Source: JACDHG01 sp963811585
GTDB lineage: Bacteria > Actinomycetota > Actinomycetes > Propionibacteriales > Nocardioidaceae
NCBI GenBank assembly: GCA_963811585.1
Contig: CAWERR010000008.1
Coordinates: 1 to 64,000 of the forward strand
Reading direction: 5' to 3'
DNA: 64,000 nucleotides
The notes under the pieces are model-generated. The model had not been told where the DNA came from, ran no database searches, and worked only from the letters and a program-made list of their open reading frames with translations. A program made the position numbers and the translations under genes. Each line of letters begins with the position of its first letter. Positions within the stretch are counted from its first letter, which is position 1. Below are positions 37,383 through 46,618 of this stretch, piece by piece.

Positions 37383-37720
37383 CGCCCCGCCGCTCCCAGT
37401 CGGGCCAGACAGTCGTCCAAATCGACGGCCAGCCGAGACGATGGTACGTCGGCGGCCTCAGCTCGTGGCCCGGACGACCAGCAGGCATGGGGCCAGCAGG
37501 CCCACCCGGTCTCGCATCAGGTGCCGCAGGCGCCGCTTCACTCGGTTGCGGGTCACCGCTCCGCCCACGGAGTTGCCGACCGCAAAGCCCACCAGGGCGG
37601 CGGACTGGTCGACGAGGGGCACCTGGTGCACGACCAGGGTCGAAGAGCCGCGGCGATCCCCGCGACGACCGCGCGCTGGAAGTCATCCGAGCGTCGAAGG
37701 CGATGGCCTGCCGGCAGCAC
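37379..37720 (-). CDS. rnpA: Ribonuclease P protein component, frame broken
   Basis: This is the protein subunit of RNase P, which matures tRNA 5' ends. LPAGHRLRRSDDFQRAVRRG-like sequence from the GTG at 37720 and GNSVGGAVTRNRVKRRLRHL (the RNR motif that binds the RNA) are clear. Slips lie near 37670 and 37460; the corrected end VDLDDCLARLGAAGR overlaps the yidD start. It lies 16 bases downstream of rpmH, the universal arrangement. Confidence 0.92.
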
Positions 37721-37736
37721 GAAAGGGAGTCGATGC

Positions 37737-37873
37737 TCAGGCGGCGAGCGGCTACGGCCCTTGCGGCGGCGGCCGGACAGGATCGACCGACCGGCGCGGG
37801 TGCGCATCCGCAGGCGGAACCCGTGCGTCTTGGCACGCTTACGGTTGTTCGGTTGGAACGTACGCTTACTCAC
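37737..37873 (-). CDS. rpmH: 50S ribosomal protein L34
   Basis: This is a 45-residue ribosomal protein, SKRTFQPNNRKRAKTHGF through RAGRSILSGRRRKGRSRLAA. One base is missing near 37750 (CGCTCGCC for CGCCTCGCC), which hides the TGA at 37737-37739. The start is a GTG at 37873. It is the first gene leftward from oriC. Confidence 0.95.
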
Positions 37874-38348
37874 GAGACAATCTCCCGGGGCTCGAAATTC
37901 ATGGGGCCAAACGGCTCGACGTCACTCCACCGGATACCCACTACTTCTCCACACAGCGACAAGTCGACAAATCTCTAAATTACTGGTGGTGAGGTCATGG
38001 TATGCAGCGGCCGACGAGCCGACTGACCAACGGTACGCGGTGGCCGACAGGACGGTCAAACTCGCGACCATTGCACAGGGAGGGTCAGGCTCGCCGCACG
38101 ACACGCCGACACGGGCGCCCCTGTGGACGAGTTTTCACCTACCTGTGGATAACCGCTTGAAGCTGCTCGTAATATTGTTAGCGTCCGGAACGGCACGAAG
38201 TTTTCCCCGCCGGTGAATATGGCGCCTCGCGCACACCCGTTTACCCACTGTGCACAGCCTGTGGACAACTATGTGGATGTAGGTTTTCCTCTCCATCTGC
38301 ACGCCTCGCCGTCTGCCCGCCACCCCGAGAATGGGAGATTAAGCCGCG
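37874..38348. other. rpmH-dnaA intergenic region with DnaA boxes (part of oriC)
   Basis: No gene in 475 bp. DnaA boxes: TGTGGATAA at 38144-38152 and TGTGGACAA at 38260-38268 are perfect, TGTGGACGA at 38122-38130 and TTCTCCACA at 37945-37953 have one mismatch. An AT-rich stretch, GTAATATTGTTAGCG, is at about 38168-38182. The promoters of rpmH and dnaA must also lie here. Confidence 0.75.
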
Positions 38349-39768
38349 ATGACTCAGGTCGCCGACTTCGTCAAGGCATGGACCAAACTCGTCGAGGAGC
38401 TCCCGGCCAGTCACCGGGCCTGGCTTTCGGCGTCCCAGCCGGTCACGTTGCACGAGAACACCGCCATCGTCGCGGTGCCCGACGATTTCACCCGCAGCCA
38501 GCTCGAGACCCGGCTGCGGCCCCGCCTCGAACATGCGCTGAGCCAGGCACTCGGTCAGCAGGTCCGGCTCGCCGTCACAGTCGACACGAGCCTTGCCGAC
38601 GACAGCATCGCCGATGATGACTTCGACCTCCCTGACGCGCTTGCCCCGGTGATCGCCGACCAGGCGCCCGCCGTGGTTCAGCCGCATCCCACCGTCACCG
38701 CGGCCGAGGCATCGAAGGGCAGCGTCAGCGACACCCGGCTCAACCCGAAGTACGTCTTCGAGACGTTCGTCATCGGGTCGTCGAACCGGTTCGCCCATGC
38801 TGCCGCCGTCGCCGTCGCCGAGGCACCGGGCAAGGCCTACAACCCGCTGCTGATCTACGGCGACTCCGGGCTGGGCAAGACCCACCTGCTGCACGCCATC
38901 GGCCACTACGTCCGCAGCCTGTTCACCGGCGCCCGGGTCCGCTACGTCAGCAGCGAAGAGTTCACCAACGACTTCATCAACGCGATCCGCGACGACCGGG
39001 CCGCCGGCTTCCAGCGCCGCTACCGCGACGTCGATGTGCTGCTTGATCGACGACATCCAGTTCCTCGAGGGCAAGATCCAGACGCAGGAAGAGTTCTTCC
39101 ACACGTTCAACACTCTGCACAACGCGAACAAGCAGATCGTCATCACGTCCGACCGCCCGCCGAAGCGGCTCGAGGCACTCGAAGACCGGCTGCGCAACCG
39201 GTTCGAGTGGGGTCTGATCACCGACGTCCAGCCTCCCGACCTCGAAACCCGGATCGCGATCCTGCGCAAGAAGGCGGCCACCGAGCGACTCACCGCGCCG
39301 CCGGACGTGCTGGAGTTCATCGCCAGCAAGATCCAGACCAACATCCGCGAGCTGGAGGGCGCGCTGATCCGGGTCACCGCCTTCGCCAGCCTCAACCGGC
39401 AGCCTGTCGACCTGACGCTCGCCGAGATCGTGCTCAAGGACCTGATCCCCGAAGGCGGCGAGCCGGAGATCACCGCCGCCGTGATCATCGCTCAGACCGC
39501 TGCGTACTTCGGCCTGTCCATCGACGACCTGTGCGGCACCAGCCGGAGCCGGGTGCTGGTGACGGCCCGCCAGATCGCGATGTACCTCTGCCGCGAGCTC
39601 ACCGACCTCTCGCTGCCGAAGATCGGCCAGCAGTTCGGCGGCCGCGACCACACCACCGTCATGCACGCCGATCGCAAGATCCGCCAGCTGATGGCCGAGC
39701 GCCGCAGCGTCTACAACCAGGTCCGCGAGCTCACCAACCGGATCAAGCAGCAGGCCCGGCAGCAGTGA
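38349..39768 (+). CDS. dnaA: Chromosomal replication initiator DnaA, one frameshift
   Basis: This AAA+ initiator opens oriC. The 473-residue product has domain I (FVKAWTKLVEELP), Walker A GDSGLGKTHLLHAIG, Walker B LIDDIQFLEGK and the DNA-binding signature GGRDHTTVMHADRKI in domain IV. One extra base near 39040 shifts the frame just before Walker B. It is shorter than many actinobacterial DnaA because the linker domain II is only about 50 residues. Confidence 0.97.
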
Positions 39769-40193
39769 ATCCGCGCACCAGGGCTCGACCGCACACATCC
39801 TGGGGACAAACTTGTGGACCCCACAGGAACAACCCGGCCGAACCTGTGGACGGCTGTGGACGACGGGTCGGCACGGCTCGGGCCGTCCACCGCGCGCCAC
39901 CGGGATCCGGCGGTTGTCAACACCCAAGCAAGTCACGAGCACCCGCGCTGACCTGGTGTTCAATCGGTTATCCCCAGTATCCACGGCTGCTATGAAGACG
40001 ATGGGAGTTACAACGGGATGACTACCTCTCCAAGACCACGACTGGGCTGTGCCTGGGGAAAACTCACTCTGGGTTGGCCCACGTCTCCCCAACGTCGGTG
40101 GTCCGTGGCAGGATTCACGTCCATCGAGATCAGCGCGACGCTGGTCCCGCCTACCGCGATGCCGCGTGGGCGACAGTCAGGAGGCAGCACATC
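39769..40193. other. dnaA-dnaN intergenic region, probable oriC core
   Basis: This 425-bp gene-free region is the usual oriC location in actinobacteria. DnaA-box-like sequences are TTGTGGACC at about 39813, TGTGGACGG at 39846, TGTGGACGA at 39856, TTGTCAACA at 39914 and TTATCCCCA at 39968. The dnaN ribosome site GGAGG is at the right end. Confidence 0.7.
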
Positions 40194-41340
40194 GTGAAGT
40201 TCCGCGTCGATCGGGACGTACTCGCCGAGGCTGTCGCCTGGACCGCTCGCAGTATCCCGACGCGGCCGGGCACGTTGCCTCAGCTGTCGGGCATCAAGGT
40301 CACGACGGGGCCTGACGGGCTGACGCTGAGCGGTTTCGACTACGAAACGTCGGCGCAGGTGACCGTTCCCGCCGACGTCGCCGATGACGGCCAAGTTCTG
40401 GTGTCGGGCCGGCTGCTCGCCGACATCGCCCGGGCACTGCCCAACCAACCGGTCGACGTCACGCTCGACGGCGCCAAGCTGTCGCTGACCTGCGGGAGCT
40501 CGCGGTTCAGCCTGCAGACCATGCCGGTCGAGGACTACCCCGCGCTGCCCGAGATGCCCCAGGTGGCCGGCACGGTCGACGGCGACGTGTTCGCGGCCGC
40601 CGTCCAGCAGGCGGTGACCGCCGCCGGCCGCGACGACATGCTGCCCGTCCTCACCGGCGTCAAGCTCGAGATCGACGGATCCACGCTGTCGCTGCTTGCC
40701 ACAGACAGGTTCCGGCTCAGCCTGCGCGAGCTTTAGTGGCGGCCCAACCAGACCGATCTTGCGGTGACGGCGCTGGTGCCTGCCCGTGTCCTGGCCGAGA
40801 CCGCGCGATCGCTATCGGCGGGGAGCGAGCTCAGCATTGCCCTCGGGACTTCCGACGGCGGTGATGGCCTGATCGGGTTCGAGTCCGGTGCGGCCGGCGG
40901 CCAGCGCCGTACGACGACACGGCTGATCGAGGGCGCGTTCCCCAACGTCCGCCAACTGTTCCCCAACACCTCCGAGATCAGTGCCCAGGTCGAGGTCGGC
41001 CGCACTCATCGACTCCGTCAAGCGGGTCTCGCTGGTGGCGGGCCGAAACACCCCGATCCGGCTGTCGTTCAGCGAGCAGTTGGTCACCCTCGAGGCCGGC
41101 AACGGCGAAGAGGCGCAGGCAACAGAGTCGCTGGAGGCCAACCTCGTCGGCGATGACATCTCCATCGGGTTCAACCCGGCGTATCTCCTCGACGGGTTCG
41201 GCGCGATCACCGGCTCTCACGTGCATATCGCGATGACCCAGCCCGCGCGACCGGCAGCCTTTGCCAGCATGGCCGATCCCGAGGCGCAGCCCGACCTCGA
41301 CTTCCGCTACCTGCTCATGCCGCTGCGCATGCAGGGTTGA
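40194..41340 (+). CDS. dnaN: DNA polymerase III sliding clamp, two frameshifts
   Basis: This is the beta clamp of the replicase, about 381 residues in three similar domains. The GTG at 40194 gives KFRVDRDVLAEAVAWTARSI. LPVLTGVKLEIDGSTLSLLA and TDRFRLSLREL precede a slip near 40735; another is near 41000, before SVKRVSLVAGRNTPIRL. The C-terminus RYLLMPLRMQG is the normal clamp end that contacts polymerase. GGAGG lies 9 bases before the start. Confidence 0.96.
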
Positions 41341-41383
41341 CAGCTGGTAACACCCCCACCCGCGCAAGCTCGAAGGGAGCACC

Positions 41384-42304
41384 ATGCACATCGGACTTAT
41401 CGGCCTGGGCAAGATGGGCGGCAACATGCGCGAGCGCCTGCGCCGCGACGGCCACACCGTCGTCGGGTTCGAGCGAAACCCCGAGATCCGCGATGTCGAC
41501 AGCCTGCAGGAGCTCGTCGATGCGTTGCCAGCGCCGAGGGTGGTCTGGGTGATGGTGCCGGCGGGCGATCCGACTCGCGAAACGATCGCCGGTCTCGCTG
41601 AGCTGCTCGGTGACGGCGATGTCGTGGTCGACGGAGGCAACTCGCGGTGGACCGAAGATACGGAACATGCCAAACTGCTGGCCGCCAAGGGCATCGGCTT
41701 CGTCGACTGCGGAGTTTCCGGCGGTGTCTGGGGTCTCGACAACGGCTATGCCCTGATGTGCGGTGGCGATGCCGACGACGTCGCCAAGGTCCAGCCCGCC
41801 TTCGACACCCTGAAGCCCGAGGGCGAGTTCGGCTTCGTCCATGCCGGTCCGGTCGGTGCCGGCCACTTCTCGAAGATGGTCCACAACGGCATCGAGTACG
41901 GCCTCATGCAGGCGTATGCCGAGGGCTATGAACTGCTCGAGAAGGCCGACGTCTGCGAGAACGTCACGGAGGTCTTCAGGTCCTGGCGCGAGGGCACCGT
42001 CATCCGCTCCTGGCTGCTCGACCTGCTGGTGGCCGCGCTCGACGAGGACCCAGCATTGTCACAGATCCGCGGGTACGCCGAGGACTCCGGCGAAGGGCGC
42101 TGGACCATCGAGGCCGCGATCGACCACGCCGTCCCGATGCACGCCATCACCGCAGCGCTGTACGCCCGCTTCCAGTCCCGGCAGGATGAGCCGCCGGCGA
42201 TGAAGGCCGTCGCAGCGATGCGCAACCAGTTCGGCGGCCACGCCGTTCGGGCCGGAGGTGCCGCCACTGCGACTCCAGCCGCGGACGTCGATGAGTCGAA
42301 ATAG
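41384..42304 (+). CDS. gnd: 6-phosphogluconate dehydrogenase, short decarboxylating type
   Basis: It oxidises 6-phosphogluconate to ribulose 5-phosphate in the pentose phosphate pathway. The 306-residue protein has the dinucleotide loop GLIGLGKMGGNMRERLRRDG, VVDGGNSRWTEDT, GVSGGVWGL and the catalytic Lys/His region GHFSKMVHNGIEYG. The short form between dnaN and recF is conserved in actinobacteria and is often NAD-preferring. It is intact. Confidence 0.95.
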   Translation: MHIGLIGLGKMGGNMRERLRRDGHTVVGFERNPEIRDVDSLQELVDALPAPRVVWVMVPAGDPTRETIAGLAELLGDGDVVVDGGNSRWTEDTEHAKLLAAKGIGFVDCGVSGGVWGLDNGYALMCGGDADDVAKVQPAFDTLKPEGEFGFVHAGPVGAGHFSKMVHNGIEYGLMQAYAEGYELLEKADVCENVTEVFRSWREGTVIRSWLLDLLVAALDEDPALSQIRGYAEDSGEGRWTIEAAIDHAVPMHAITAALYARFQSRQDEPPAMKAVAAMRNQFGGHAVRAGGAATATPAADVDESK

Positions 42305-42310
42305 CCCACA

Positions 42311-43459
42311 GTGCATGTCTCCCTGCTCGAGCTGACCAACTTTCGCTCCTATGCGGACGTTTCCGTCACCTTGCAGCCAGGAGTCTCCGCGTTCCTCGGG
42401 CCCAACGGGCAGGGCAAGACCAACCTGGTCGAGGCCATCGACTACATCGCGACTCAGTCGTCCCATCGGGTCGCGAGTGACCAGCCACTCGTCCGGACCG
42501 GTTGTGACAGCGCCATCGTCCGGACAGCCGTGCAGCGCGACGATCGGCAGGCGCTGATCGAGATCGAGATCAATCCTGGCCGGTCCAACCGGGCGCGAGT
42601 CAACCGTGGACCGCTGCCTCGTGCCCGTGACGCTCTCGGCATCCTGCGCACCGTGCTGTTCGCGCCAGACAACCTTGACCTGGTGAAGGGAGATCCCAGT
42701 GCGAGACGACGATTCCTCGATGACCTGCTGGTCGCGCGGCAGCCGCGGTTCGCAGCCGTTCGCAGTGACTACGACCGGGTGCTCAGACAACGCAACACCC
42801 TCCTCAAGACCGCCGGCGGGCGCGGCCGGGCAGTGCGAAACGAGTCAGCACTGACGACCCTGGAGGCGTGGGACACGCATCTGGCCCGGGCGGGGTCGGA
42901 GTTGTTGGCTGCCCGGCTCGACCTCACTGCCGATCTCCGCCCGCACGTTGCCCGCCACTACACCGACGTTGCACAAACCGTCCCGCGGTCCGATCGCGGC
43001 AACGAAGCCGACATCGCCTACAGGGCGTCGTTCGACCTCCCCGAGGGCGCTACCGAACGCACCGAGCTGTCGGAGCTGATCGTCAAGGAGATCGCCCTCA
43101 GGCGAGACGATGAGCTCGACCGTGGAGTCACGCTCGTCGGGCCGCATCGAGACGACGCTGTGCTCACGCTGGGGGACATGCCCGCCAAGGGCTACTCGAG
43201 TCACGGAGAGTCGTGGTCGTTCGCATTGGCACTCAAGCTCGCCGCCTTCAGCCTGCTCCGGTCTGACGGTGACGACCCGGTCTTGATCCTGGATGACGTG
43301 TTCGCGGAGCTCGACGACGCCCGGCGTGCCCGTCTAGCTGCCCTCGTCCAGGAGACTGAGCAGGTGCTGGTTACGGCTGCGGTGGCTGCGGATGTGCCGG
43401 CGGAATTGGTCGACCACCGCTTCGACGTACGCGACGGGGTGGTGTCGCATGCCGACTGA
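42311..43459 (+). CDS. recF: DNA repair and recombination ATPase RecF
   Basis: This SMC-like ATPase helps load RecA at gaps. The 382-residue protein has Walker A FLGPNGQGKTNLVEA, the ABC signature SHGESWSFALALKLA and Walker B PVLILDDVFAELD. The GTG at 42311 is 6 bases after the gnd stop. It is intact, and its end overlaps the next start by 11 bases. Confidence 0.96.
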   Translation: MHVSLLELTNFRSYADVSVTLQPGVSAFLGPNGQGKTNLVEAIDYIATQSSHRVASDQPLVRTGCDSAIVRTAVQRDDRQALIEIEINPGRSNRARVNRGPLPRARDALGILRTVLFAPDNLDLVKGDPSARRRFLDDLLVARQPRFAAVRSDYDRVLRQRNTLLKTAGGRGRAVRNESALTTLEAWDTHLARAGSELLAARLDLTADLRPHVARHYTDVAQTVPRSDRGNEADIAYRASFDLPEGATERTELSELIVKEIALRRDDELDRGVTLVGPHRDDAVLTLGDMPAKGYSSHGESWSFALALKLAAFSLLRSDGDDPVLILDDVFAELDDARRARLAALVQETEQVLVTAAVAADVPAELVDHRFDVRDGVVSHAD

Positions 43460-44002
43460 ACCCACCGATCCCGGAGGGCCACCGACGGAGCCCGTCGAGT
43501 ACGACGACCCGGCCCACGACCCGGCTGGACTGGAGGCGGCGCGTGCAGTTGCGGCGCGTTACCGCGCAAGCTCGGCACCCCGAGCAAAACCACAGTCAAC
43601 GCGGCGACGGCGCGACACCAGGTGTCCGGAGCGCACCCCGATGACCGCGACCCCGCCCTCGTCGGGACCGTCGTCGACAAACTGGTTCTCGAGAGCGGTT
43701 GGACGATCGATGTAGCCGTCCGCGGCGTGTTCGCCAGGTGGCCTGCGATCGTCGGCGACGAGGTGGCCGAGCACTGCACACCACAGACGTTTGACGAGGG
43801 CAACCTTGTGGTGCGCACCGACTCAACGGCCTGGGCAACCCAGCTGAGGCTGCTGGCACCCACCGTCGTTCGCCGGCTCAACGACGAGCTCGGTCACGGC
43901 ACCGTCGCACGGATCGTCGTCGAAGGACCCGAGACGCCGTCATGGCGACGTGGACAGCGCAGCGTGCGTGACGGCCGCGGACCACGCGACACCTACGGCT
44001 GA
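43449..44002 (+). CDS. DciA/DUF721 protein, one frameshift
   Basis: This belongs to the DUF721 family that includes the replicative-helicase loader DciA, common where DnaC is absent. The acidic Pro-rich N-terminus (PTEPTDPGGPPTEPVEYDDP) is followed, after a slip near 43615, by LESGWTIDVAVRGVFARWP, VGDEVAEHCTPQTFDEGNL and STAWATQLRLL, the KH-like domain. It lies between recF and gyrB as in other actinobacteria. It is about 184 residues. Confidence 0.85.
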
Positions 44003-44031
44003 GCTTGGATCGGTCATCGGAGACGACCGCC

Positions 44032-44050
44032 GGTCGAGCTTGTCGAGACC
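44032..44050. repeat. Dispersed palindromic repeat, consensus copy
   Basis: GGTCGAGCTTGTCGAGACC, 30 bases after the dciA stop. It is the best-preserved copy of the family. Confidence 0.8.
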
Positions 44051-44219
44051 CGCGTCCAGGGGGCTCAGAGCCGATCTGCCGGTCACAGGGCGTAAGGGGG
44101 ACCTCATCGACGCCCTCGCCGTGCGGGGAACTAGTGCTGCGAGGCCGCGCATCGGCGGTTTCTCGTCAGTTCGAGGCCGTTTTGGGGACCACGGTGCCGT
44201 CATGCGGGCCTCAATCGCC

Positions 44220-44225
44220 TATACT
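44220..44225 (+). promoter_or_regulatory. Possible -10 element for gyrB-gyrA
   Basis: TATACT is the only strong -10 hexamer in the gyrB upstream region. A -35 at the right spacing (CCGTCA at 44197-44202) is weak. The gyrB start is about 200 bases downstream. Confidence 0.35.
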
Positions 44226-44423
44226 GGCAATGTTAAGCAAGGCCGCCGCCATGATCTGAATCGGTGCCCTGGGCGCCCTCCGCTCGGATCCGCAAACAGG
44301 TGGCCTTTGTGCTGAGTTGAGGCGGTTCCATCGCGTCGGCGCGTCACGCTGAATGTGGCTGCTCGACCTGCCTCGGTCGCCATCACGGCGACCACCAGAC
44401 GATCGACCTCGGAGGTTGACTGC

Positions 44424-46521
44424 GTGACGCCCCACGAAGATCTGGCGACCATCGAGACTGAGGACGCATCGGTCATTCCGCCTGAGCTCGAGGCCTCGTA
44501 CGACGCCTCCAACATCACCCTTCTCGAAGGTCTCGAGGCCGTCCGCAAGCGGCCCAGGCATGTACATCGGGTCCACCGGAGAGCGTGGTCTTCACCACCT
44601 GGTCACGGAGATCGTCGACAACGCCGTCGATGAGGCGCTGGCCGGCTACTGCGACCAGGTCGTCGTCACGCTGCTCGCCGACGGCGGCGTGCGCGTGATC
44701 GACAACGGTCGCGGCATCCCGACCGGCATCCACCCGTCGAGGGCGTCCCGGCCGTGACCCTCGTGCTCACCGAGCTGCACGCCGGCGGCAAGTTCGGCGG
44801 CGGCGGCTACAAGGTCTCGGGCGGTCTGCACGGCGTCGGATCGTCGGTCGTCAACGCGCTGTCAGCGAGAAGCTCATCGTCGACGTCAAGAACGACGGCT
44901 ATCGCTGGACCCAGTCGTTCACGTTCGGCGTCCCCGATGGCGCCGCTCGAGCGGCACGAGGCCACCGACGAGACCGGCACCACCATCACCTGGTGGCCGT
45001 CGGACACCATCTTCGAGACGATCGACCACTCCTTCGAGACGATCGCCGGCCGGTTCCGCGAGATGGCGTTCCTCAACAAGGGCCTCGACGATCGTCGTAC
45101 GCGACGAGCGGCCCGAGCGAGCAGCCGGCATCGCCGAGGCGGTGGCCGACCAGACCATCGACGCGTCGGTCGACGGCGGTGCCGACGGCATCCGAGCCGG
45201 CGCCGGTGCGGCGGCGGCATCGAGCGGCGCTTCCTCTACGCCGACGGCCTGGTCGACTACGTCAAGCACCTCAACAAGACCAAGGACCCGGTGCACCGCA
45301 GCATCGTCTCGTTCGAGGCGTCCAACGACGACCGTCGGGATGAGCCTCGAGGTCGCGATGCAGTGGAACACCAGCTTCACCGAGTCGGTGCACACGTTCG
45401 CCAACACGATCAACACCCACGAGGGCGGCACCCACGAAGAAGGTTTCCGTTCGGCTCTGACCACGACGGTCAACAACTGGGCCGAGGAATGGGGCCTGAT
45501 CAAGAAGAAGGAAGACCGGCTGTCCGGTGACGACGTCCGCGAAGGGCTGACGGCGATCGTCTCGGTCAAGATGGAAGAGCCACAGTTCGAAGGGCAGACC
45601 AAGACCAAGCTGGGCAACACCGAGGCAAAGTCGTTCACCCAGAAGATCGTCAACGACCAGCTCGGTGAGTGGTTCGAGAAGAACCCCGCCGAAGGGCGCG
45701 ACATCGTCCGCAAGGGCATCGCTGCAGCAACAGCGCGGATGGCCGCGCGCAAGGCCCGTGACCTGGCGCGCAACCGCAAGGGTCTACTCGGTGGTGGCGG
45801 CCTGCCAGGCAAGCTCGCCGACTGCCAGTCGACCAACCCCTAGGAGTGCGAGCTGTTCATCGTCGAGGGTGACTCGGCGGGCGGCTCCGCGAAGGGCGGG
45901 CGTGACCCACGCGTGCAGGCCATCCTCCCGATCCGCGGCAAAATCTTGAACGTCGAGAAGGCCCGCATCGACCGGGTGCTGGCCAACACTGAAGTGCAGG
46001 CGATCATCTCTGCGCTTGGCACCGGCATCCAGGAAGACTTCGACGCCGACAAGCTGCGCTACCACAAGATCGTGATGATGGCGGACGCCGACGTCGACGG
46101 CCACCACATCCAGACGTTGCTGCTGACGCTCCTCTTCCGCTTCATGCGGCCGCTGATCGAGGGCGGCTACGTCTACCTCGCGCGACCTCCGCTCTACCGG
46201 CTGAAGTGGAACAACCCACATCCCCACGAGTTCGTCTACTCCGATCGTGAGCGTGCCCTGAAGCTCGAAGCCGGCAAGGCCGCCGGACAGAAGCTGCCGA
46301 AGGACAACTCGATCCAGCGCTACAAGGGTCTCGGCGAGATGAACGCCGACGAGTTGTGGGAGACCACGATGGCCCCCGCCCACCGGGTGCTGTCGCAGGT
46401 GACCCTCGACGACGCCGCGCACGCCGACGAGATCTTCTCGATCCTGATGGGCGAGGACGTCGAGCAGCGCCGCTCGTTCATCCAGCGCAACGCTAAAGAC
46501 GTCCGTTTCCTCGACATCTGA
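44424..46521 (+). CDS. gyrB: DNA gyrase subunit B, frameshifts and one amber codon
   Basis: This is the ATPase subunit of gyrase. The GTG at 44424 starts TPHEDLATIETEDASV. GHKL motifs include EIVDNAVDEALAGYC and DNGRGIPTGIHP, and KVSGGLHGVGSSVVNAL. The TOPRIM domain has CELFIVEGDSAGGSA and MMADADVDGHHI, and the end QRYKGLGEMNADELWETTM is normal. Slips are near 44558, 44735, 44865, 44935, 45095, 45210 and 45335. At 45841 a TAG replaces the expected GAG (CQSTNP-E-ECELF) with no frame change. Both halves are clearly one gene. Confidence 0.95.
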
Positions 46522-46534
46522 CCCCAAGTCCGCC

Positions 46535-46594
46535 GGTCGAGCCCGTCGAGACCAGCGGCCGCGAACAACATGATCTCGACAAGCTCGATCACCG
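46535..46594. repeat. Inverted pair of dispersed repeats between gyrB and gyrA
   Basis: GGTCGAGCCCGTCGAGACC at 46535-46553 and TGATCTCGACAAGCTCGATC at 46571-46590 are inverted copies of the same family and can fold into a hairpin with a 17-base loop. It lies 13 bases after the gyrB stop and could act as an attenuator or partial terminator. Confidence 0.7.
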
Positions 46595-46618
46595 AGGACA
46601 TACCCAAGGAAGGGCCCC

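Larger units (their letters stand above)
44003..44423. other. Intergenic region upstream of gyrB
   Basis: In 421 bp there is no convincing gene. It contains one palindromic repeat arm at 44032-44050, a possible -10 element at 44220-44225 and, at 44411-44415, the GGAGG before the gyrB GTG. The roughly 200-base interval between the -10 and gyrB would be a long leader. Confidence 0.6.

Noticed and set aside
38349..41340. Programmed frameshifting in dnaA and dnaN.
   Set aside because: The slips are at different, non-slippery places and similar slips occur in many other genes, so error is simpler.
44005..44259. Short frame upstream of gyrB.
   Set aside because: No ribosome site, no family look, and it contains a dispersed repeat.
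44424..46521. gyrB as a pseudogene with a second copy elsewhere.
   Set aside because: The pattern of several clean-resuming slips matches other essential genes here; decay would also bring missense changes and deletions.
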